The position numbers were made by a program, and so were the translations under genes. Below are positions 14,645-18,540 of a DNA stretch of 18,540 bases, piece by piece. Where the stretch lies: positions 1-18,540 of the forward strand of contig JASFTV010000026.1 in assembly GCA_050050615.1 (NCBI GenBank), given 5' to 3'. The DNA is from JASFTV01 sp050050615. GTDB taxonomy: Bacteria > Desulfobacterota > DSM-4660 > Desulfatiglandales > HGW-15. How positions within the stretch are numbered: the first letter of the stretch is position 1; every line of letters begins with the position of its first letter. The notes beneath the pieces were generated by a model, which made no database searches, was not told the origin of the DNA, and saw only the letters and a list, made by a program, of their open reading frames with translations.

Positions 14645-15265
14645 TTATTTGTTCACTTCAGGAATCAGGCTGACGATCAAATCTTCAGCTTTCTCCATAC
14701 TGATGTAGTTCATATTAAGGGTGATCGTGTACAACATCGGGTCATCGTGAAACGCTTGTTCTGAAAAGCAATTCAAGAAGCGATTTCTGATCATGTCCGC
14801 CCGCCTTATCGCTTTTTCAGCCTGACTCCTTCTCATTTCATAATTCTTGGAAAGAAACTCGATGCGATGTTTCATGTCCGCCACGAGCAGAACATGGATG
14901 GTGTTCGGATAGCTCCTCAGCGTATAATTGCCGCCTCGGCCTATGATCACGACATTCCCCTTCTCATAGAGCTTCAGGATAATGTTCTTGACCTCGTCAA
15001 CATAGCGATTCTCGGCCAGGTGTCCACGGTTTGAGGTATGTCGCTCGATAAAATCCGGGCTCACAACCCAGTCAAGAAGTTTCATGAGCTTGGAGGTTCC
15101 TCTTTTTTCGAATGTCTTGACCTGATCCAAGGAAACTCCCGCTTTCTGTGCCACTTCCTTGACCAGTTGGTCATCCACATAGCCATATCCAAGCCTTTTC
15201 GCCAGCCTACCGCCGAGCGTCGTACCCCCCGCACCAAATTGCCGTGAGATGGTAATGACGGCCAT
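14645..15265 (-). CDS. cytidylate kinase-like family protein
   Basis: The product is 206 residues with the P-loop near the N-terminus (MAVITISRQFGAGGTTLGGRLAKRLGYGYVDDQLV), the beginning typical of the cytidylate-kinase-like family (PF13189), not of canonical Cmk. VVIIGRGGNYTL at about 108-119 and a LID-like Arg-rich segment RRADMIRNRF (155-164) also fit. It presumably phosphorylates a nucleoside monophosphate, but the substrate of this family is not established and true CMP kinase activity should not be assumed. A GGGAGG Shine-Dalgarno lies close upstream of the ATG. It is a lone minus-strand gene, convergent with the DUF4388 gene and divergent from ferritin. Confidence 0.85.
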   Translation of the reverse strand: MAVITISRQFGAGGTTLGGRLAKRLGYGYVDDQLVKEVAQKAGVSLDQVKTFEKRGTSKLMKLLDWVVSPDFIERHTSNRGHLAENRYVDEVKNIILKLYEKGNVVIIGRGGNYTLRSYPNTIHVLLVADMKHRIEFLSKNYEMRRSQAEKAIRRADMIRNRFLNCFSEQAFHDDPMLYTITLNMNYISMEKAEDLIVSLIPEVNK

Positions 15266-15493
15266 GTTCGCCTCCCTTTCTTGCTAACCAAGTTCTCAAA
15301 AAACGCACTTAAAGCACCCTGCCGTAATCCTTCAGTCGAGACCAGAGCTTCAACATTGTTTCTGTAAACGAGATCAACCCCTTAAGCGCTCATAGCGAAA
15401 AGGTCCAGCCAGTGAACATATCAGAAGTGTTGGAAAACCTCTAGGTTTGAAGATCTTATCTCAACGAATTGAGGTGGGTGAATGACATTCGTA

Positions 15494-15524
15494 ATAATAA
15501 CTATGCAATACCATACTATGTCAA
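15494..15524 (-). promoter_or_regulatory. possible promoter toward the cytidylate-kinase-like gene
   Basis: Read on the minus strand: TTGACA (15524-15519), a 19-base spacer and TATTAT (15499-15494). The spacer is long and the gene starts 230 bases further on, so this is tentative. Confidence 0.3.
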
Positions 15525-15886
15525 GAAATTTTTTGTCTTGAGGGGTCTCAAACCAGACATTCGTTTCCCATTGCAAGGACTTAGGCCGGTTGCCTTCTTC
15601 CAGGAAAACGACTTTGTGGCCTCCGAAATGACGGATCTGCGGCCTTTCACGAATAAATGGGTCGCCAATCCAAGGGAAGATCAATTTTCCATGAAGCTAT
15701 TCGAGAAGTCCTTTGCGGTGATCATCACGGGATGGTTATATTTCCTGCTCGTTGATTTGCGCCCCACATTCTTTGTTCAATCTGAATCCAGCCTTCCCGT
15801 TCTCGAAAAGGAGATGCAAAAGTTTACCCATCACCATTGACTTTCCTCACACGCGGTCCTTTCGCTTCTTCGCTGAATCTCTCTGT

Positions 15887-15915
15887 TTGACAACTCGGGA
15901 CAGGCTACTTAATTT
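15887..15915 (+). promoter_or_regulatory. possible promoter of the ferritin gene
   Basis: TTGACA (15887-15892), a 17-base spacer and TAATTT (15910-15915), a weak -10. It would give a leader of about 120 bases before the ferritin ATG. I see no Fur-box-like palindrome near it. Confidence 0.35.
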
Positions 15916-16045
15916 AGGGGTGACCCAGTTTGGGACACAATCTGGAAAGGGTTATCAGAGGTATTCTCGCGTCTTCAGCCTTTTCCCGGATGACAGCAGA
16001 AAGGGCTCTGGTGAGGGAGTCATTTATAGTAGAGGAGGTTGAATC

Positions 16046-16603
16046 ATGATCAGCAAGAAGATAGAAAAGGCACTTAATGAACAGCTGAACAAGGAGATGT
16101 ATTCCGCTTATCTTTACATGGCCATGTCGGCTTACAGCGACTCCATGGGATTGAAAGGCTTTGCCAACTGGTTTATGGTCCAGTACCATGAAGAGATGCT
16201 GCACGCCATGAAGATCTATGAATACATCACCAGGCAGGGTGGTACGGTCAAGTTGATGAGCATAGAAGAACCGCCTTCGGATTTCGGTTCAACTCTCGAC
16301 ATGTTCAAAAAAACGCTGGCCCATGAAAAATTTATCACCAAATCCATCAATGACCTTGTCAATCTGGCCATCGCTGAGAAAGACCATGCAACACAGATCT
16401 TCCTCCAGTGGTATGTGACAGAGCAGATCGAGGAGGAAGAAAACGACAACGACATCATCGCTAAGCTCAAGCTTGTGGGCACGGGCGCTCAAGCAAAAAA
16501 CGGACTCTTCATGATTGACAAGGAACTCGGCGCCCGGGTGACCACCGTCTTGACTGACTTCAGCAAGGGTATCGAAGCTGGGATGAAGGCGGCCGAAGGC
16601 TAG
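16046..16603 (+). CDS. ftnA: bacterial non-heme ferritin
   Basis: Ferritin oxidises Fe(II) and stores it as a mineral inside a 24-subunit shell in the cytoplasm. The 185 residues are about 20 longer than E. coli FtnA, with the extra length in the C-terminal helix. The ferroxidase residues sit at the FtnA positions: Glu17 and Tyr24 (KEMYSAYLY), Glu50 and His53 (HEEMLHAM), Glu94 (AHEKF), Gln127 and Glu130 (TEQIEEE). No heme-ligating Met of the bacterioferritin type is evident. A strong GAGGAGG lies 7 bases before the ATG, and a textbook terminator follows 66 bases after the stop, so it is a single-gene transcript. In anaerobes it commonly serves oxygen and iron stress protection. Confidence 0.95.
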   Translation: MISKKIEKALNEQLNKEMYSAYLYMAMSAYSDSMGLKGFANWFMVQYHEEMLHAMKIYEYITRQGGTVKLMSIEEPPSDFGSTLDMFKKTLAHEKFITKSINDLVNLAIAEKDHATQIFLQWYVTEQIEEEENDNDIIAKLKLVGTGAQAKNGLFMIDKELGARVTTVLTDFSKGIEAGMKAAEG

Positions 16604-16668
16604 GGGTTCCCCAGCCTTGCGCGCATGCGTTGTGGTATCCATGGTGGTCAAAGAACGTCTCTGCATAA

Positions 16669-16697
16669 GCAGGGCCCTAAAGGGCCCTGCTTTTTTT
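16669..16697 (+). terminator. intrinsic terminator of ferritin
   Basis: A perfect 9-bp stem GCAGGGCCC / GGGCCCTGC closes a TAAA loop and is followed directly by seven T's (16691-16697). Confidence 0.92.
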
Positions 16698-16806
16698 GCA
16701 TAAATCGCTGAAGCTTTCTAGGAAAGGCCCCAAATACAAGGGCCACAGAGAAAAGAGGGATACATTATATTGTGCATGCACTGATTTTAATACACCATAT
16801 ATACAT

Positions 16807-16824
16807 AAATTATATAAATTATAT
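16807..16824. repeat. tandem 9-bp AT repeat upstream of the ncRNA promoter
   Basis: AAATTATAT occurs twice head to tail (16807-16815 and 16816-16824) in a very AT-rich tract ending 20 bases before the -35 box. It could serve as an UP element or a regulator site. Confidence 0.45.
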
Positions 16825-16843
16825 CTAATATAGATAAAAATGC

Positions 16844-16871
16844 TTGACAAATATGAAAATATAGGTATCAT
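16844..16871 (+). promoter_or_regulatory. near-consensus sigma70 promoter of the candidate ncRNA
   Basis: TTGACA (16844-16849), a 16-base spacer and TATCAT (16866-16871), preceded by an AT-rich upstream tract. Transcription should start near 16878. A perfect TTGATC/GATCAA inverted repeat (16882-16899) lies at the expected start. Confidence 0.7.
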
Positions 16872-16877
16872 AGTGCA

Positions 16878-17224
16878 TAATTTGATCAGAATAGATCAAT
16901 ATATATAAGACATGCTAAATCGATCGGATCGAACCCCTTACGGATAAGGGAAGTCCTTCAATTCGGTTAGAAACAAAAAAGTAAAATAAGGGCAAGGTCC
17001 CATAGGGTAAAACTTCTCGGGTGTACGTGCATCTTTTCGGCTGGGGGTCTACCTAAATAGAGAAGGGATCGCGCCAGCGAAAAAAAACGGCATCTCGGGA
17101 AGGATTTTTTGAGGGATGGGCTTGTTGGATTGGTAACGAAAAGCTTAACCTAGTGTATCTGTAAGACGAACACTCAACCTAACCCTCCATTCGAGGCGGA
17201 GTCAGAAAAGGCTCCGCCTTTTTT
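16878..17224 (+). ncRNA. candidate structured non-coding RNA (about 345 nt)
   Basis: The segment is bracketed by a near-consensus promoter and a strong intrinsic terminator and has no convincing reading frame. Local pairings seen by eye are CCCTTA-CGGA-TAAGGG (16935-16950), CTTCTC/GAGAAG (17013-17018 with 17060-17065), GCTGG/CCAGC (17040-17044 with 17074-17078, interleaved with the previous pair as in a pseudoknot), AGTGT/ACACT (17152-17156 with 17170-17174) and GGTTAG/CTAACC (16965-16970 with 17179-17184), which would enclose most of the RNA. Nine GGA triplets occur, one in a tetraloop, so a CsrA-sequestering RNA is one thought, though the enrichment is modest. It lacks the tRNA-like ends of tmRNA, RNase P core motifs, the SRP loop and T-box sequences. 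A long gltX leader ending in an attenuator is the main alternative. Confidence 0.5.
17194..17224 (+). terminator. intrinsic terminator ending the candidate ncRNA
   Basis: AGGCGGAG (17194-17201) pairs perfectly with CTCCGCCT (17212-17219), extended inward by a T-G and a C-G pair, with an A-rich loop and a run of six T's to 17224. It lies 276 bases before gltX, with no protein gene before it since ferritin, which has its own terminator. Confidence 0.9.
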
Positions 17225-17399
17225 CGCAACTGGGAAGAACGGGCAAGCCCGCGCTACCTCTCTCCTCTCTCCACCGGATTCGCCCAGCTGACTTTACTCA
17301 TCGATCTCAGGGCGGCGTTATCGCCCACTCTTCCGCCAAGATTTCGACCTTGTTTCCCGTTCTCCGCTGTGCTAGACTCCCTCACTGCTCACTAAAGTT

Positions 17400-17475
17400 A
17401 GCCCGAATTATTCATACAGCGTCGCCTTCGCTTTCTTGCTCGCGCACTCATCTGATCTCATGAATGATCCGGGCT
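17400..17475. repeat. 16-bp inverted repeat just upstream of gltX
   Basis: AGCCCGAATTATTCAT (17400-17415) and ATGAATGATCCGGGCT (17460-17475) pair at 14 of 16 positions, one of the other two being a G-T wobble, around a 44-base loop. The right arm ends 8 bases before the GGAGG of gltX. It may be a leader hairpin or the ends of a short palindromic element. Confidence 0.55.
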
Positions 17476-17500
17476 GAAGCTCTGGAGGTAAACACCATCC

Positions 17501-18540
17501 ATGGGCAATGATAAAGTTGTCACTCGCTTTCCGCCCAGCCCAACAGGCTATCTCCACATCGGGGGAGCAAGAACCGCTTTGTTCAACTGGCTATTTGCTA
17601 GGCAAAAGAAGGGAAAGTTTATTCTCAGAATAGAGGACACGGACAAGGATCGGTCCACGGAAGAGGCGACAAACGCCATCCTGGAGTCCCTGGCGTGGCT
17701 TGGCCTCGACTGGGACGAAGGGCCCTACTTCCAGTCTCAGCGTTACGGAGTCTATTGGGATTTCGTGCAAAGACTCCTCTCTTCCGGAAAGGCCTATTAC
17801 TGCCACTGCACGCCCGAGGAACTGGAAGGAAGGCGCGAGCAGGCCATGGCAAAAGGGCTCAAGCCTAAATATGACGGCACGTGCCGTAATCTGGGCCTTG
17901 GCCCTGGCCCCAATGCTGTGGTGAGACTCAAGGCGCCTCTGACGGGAAACATCGTTTTCCGTGATCTGGTCAAGGGCCCCATCTCTTTCGACAATGAAGA
18001 ACTCGACGACCTCATCCTTTGGCGCTCCGACGGCAATCCTACCTACCACCTAGCCGTCGTCATCGACGACATCACCATGGGCCTCACTCACATCATCCGT
18101 GGCGATGACCACGTCAACAACACGCCGCGTCAAATGCTCATCTATCAGGCGCTTGGTGAGCCTTTGCCTTACTACGCACATGTTCCCATGATCCTCGGGC
18201 CGGACAGGACAAGGCTCAGCAAACGCCACGGGGCCACGTCGGTTCTGGCCTACCGGGATATGGGCTACTTGCCCCATGCCCTTATGAATGCTCTTGCAAG
18301 AATCGGTTGGTCTTACGGAGATCAGGAAAAATTTACGCGTGATGAACTTATCAAGAAGTTTTCGCTGGAGCATGTGGGCAAATCCGCCGGGATCTTTAAT
18401 GCGGAAAAGCTGCTCGACCTCAACGCCCAGTACATTCGGGAATGTGACACGCCCTTTCTCACCCGGGCTGTGAAACCCCATCTCGAAGCGCTTGGCTTCA
18501 AGGACCTGGACGAAGCGCCGTTGGTCAAGGCCGTTGAAAC
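17501..18540 (+). CDS. gltX: glutamyl-tRNA synthetase, 3' end outside window
   Basis: GluRS charges tRNA-Glu with glutamate (and in many bacteria also tRNA-Gln, for later amidation). The 346 residues present show the class I signatures: PSPTGYLHIGG with the HIGH-type motif at residues 19-22, RIEDTDKDRS (43-52), LILWRSDGNPTYHLAVVIDD (171-190), and the KMSKS-type loop as RLSKRHG (238-244). A zinc-site pattern is visible with Cys101, Cys103, Tyr124 and Cys128. The frame stays open to the last base, so about 120-130 residues of the anticodon-binding part are missing. The ATG follows GGAGG at 17484-17488 with slightly long spacing. No second gltX or gatCAB gene is in the window, so discriminating versus non-discriminating type cannot be judged. 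Confidence 0.96.
   Translation, partial: MGNDKVVTRFPPSPTGYLHIGGARTALFNWLFARQKKGKFILRIEDTDKDRSTEEATNAILESLAWLGLDWDEGPYFQSQRYGVYWDFVQRLLSSGKAYYCHCTPEELEGRREQAMAKGLKPKYDGTCRNLGLGPGPNAVVRLKAPLTGNIVFRDLVKGPISFDNEELDDLILWRSDGNPTYHLAVVIDDITMGLTHIIRGDDHVNNTPRQMLIYQALGEPLPYYAHVPMILGPDRTRLSKRHGATSVLAYRDMGYLPHALMNALARIGWSYGDQEKFTRDELIKKFSLEHVGKSAGIFNAEKLLDLNAQYIRECDTPFLTRAVKPHLEALGFKDLDEAPLVKAVE

Larger units (their letters stand above)
15266..16045. other. 780-base stretch without a credible gene
   Basis: Both strands contain frames of about 90-120 codons (for example 15469-15840 plus, which starts at TTG), but they lack good starts, overlap one another antisense and have no recognisable motifs. They may be remnants of a decayed gene or repeat. 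Possible promoters for the flanking divergent genes are listed separately (15494-15524 minus and 15887-15915 plus). Confidence 0.5.
16698..17500. other. 803-base stretch without a protein gene
   Basis: Between the ferritin terminator and gltX. It holds, in order, an AT-rich tract with a 9-bp tandem repeat, a strong promoter, a candidate non-coding RNA with its terminator, and an inverted repeat just before gltX. No reading frame with protein-like features was found. Confidence 0.7.

Noticed and set aside
15469..15840. 123-codon plus-strand frame, and a minus-strand frame at 15421-15684
   Set aside because: The plus frame begins at TTG without a good ribosome site, the two overlap antisense, and neither has recognisable motifs or a balanced composition.
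16915..16950. T-arm-like GGGTTCGATCC on the minus strand, possible tRNA or tmRNA end
   Set aside because: No matching acceptor stem, D-arm, anticodon arm or CCA end could be found around it.
16878..17224. tmRNA, RNase P RNA, SRP RNA or T-box as the identity of the 345-nt segment
   Set aside because: None of the conserved sequence blocks of these RNAs is visible; the length alone is not evidence.
1..18540. CRISPR array, prophage, toxin-antitoxin or defence island
   Set aside because: No regularly spaced repeats, cas genes, integrases, toxin/antitoxin pairs or restriction genes were seen; the content is mostly housekeeping and signalling.

Overview
The window looks like chromosomal DNA of a Gram-negative deltaproteobacterium (Desulfobacterota, perhaps near the Syntrophobacterales). 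This rests on the yceD-rpmF-fab cluster order, an MglA-type GTPase beside a DUF4388/cyclic-nucleotide-domain protein, a cytidylate-kinase-like protein, FtnA-type ferritin and dispersed palindromic repeats. The assignment is inference; there is no rRNA or other phylogenetic marker beyond these genes.

Layout. Bases 1-1000 hold the 3' part of an alpha/beta hydrolase (+), followed by aspartate kinase (1334-2701, +). The minus strand from 6310 to 2954 carries a fatty-acid operon driven by a good sigma70-type promoter (6373-6400): DUF177/YceD, ribosomal protein L32, a 55-codon stub that looks like the start of plsX, then fabG, acpP and fabF. The middle of the usual cluster (rest of plsX, fabH, fabD) is absent. 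Bases 6484-9192 hold an unrecognised 352-residue protein with its own promoter, a small conserved minus-strand protein tail-to-tail with it, and a CDF metal-efflux transporter behind a leader with a long inverted repeat.

Bases 9211-9400 are a MITE-like element with 16-bp terminal inverted repeats and 5-bp flanking direct repeats. After a small minus-strand hypothetical come a multi-pass membrane protein and a LysM/coiled-coil membrane protein. Then a compact plus-strand operon (11577-14403) encodes a TPR-like protein, an MglA-type GTPase and a DUF4388 protein with two cyclic-nucleotide-binding folds; no MglB partner is present. A cytidylate-kinase-like gene (-) and ferritin (+, with a classic terminator) follow. 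The right end has a 900-base gene-free stretch and the 5' part of gltX, which runs off the window.

The most interesting unexplained structure is in that last gap. A near-consensus promoter (16844-16871) and a strong intrinsic terminator (17194-17224) bracket about 345 bases with no convincing reading frame and several internal pairings. This is a candidate structured non-coding RNA or a very long gltX leader; it does not match tmRNA, RNase P, SRP or T-box signatures that I can recognise. Second is the truncated plsX in an otherwise intact fatty-acid operon. No CRISPR array, tRNA, rRNA or complete insertion sequence was found.
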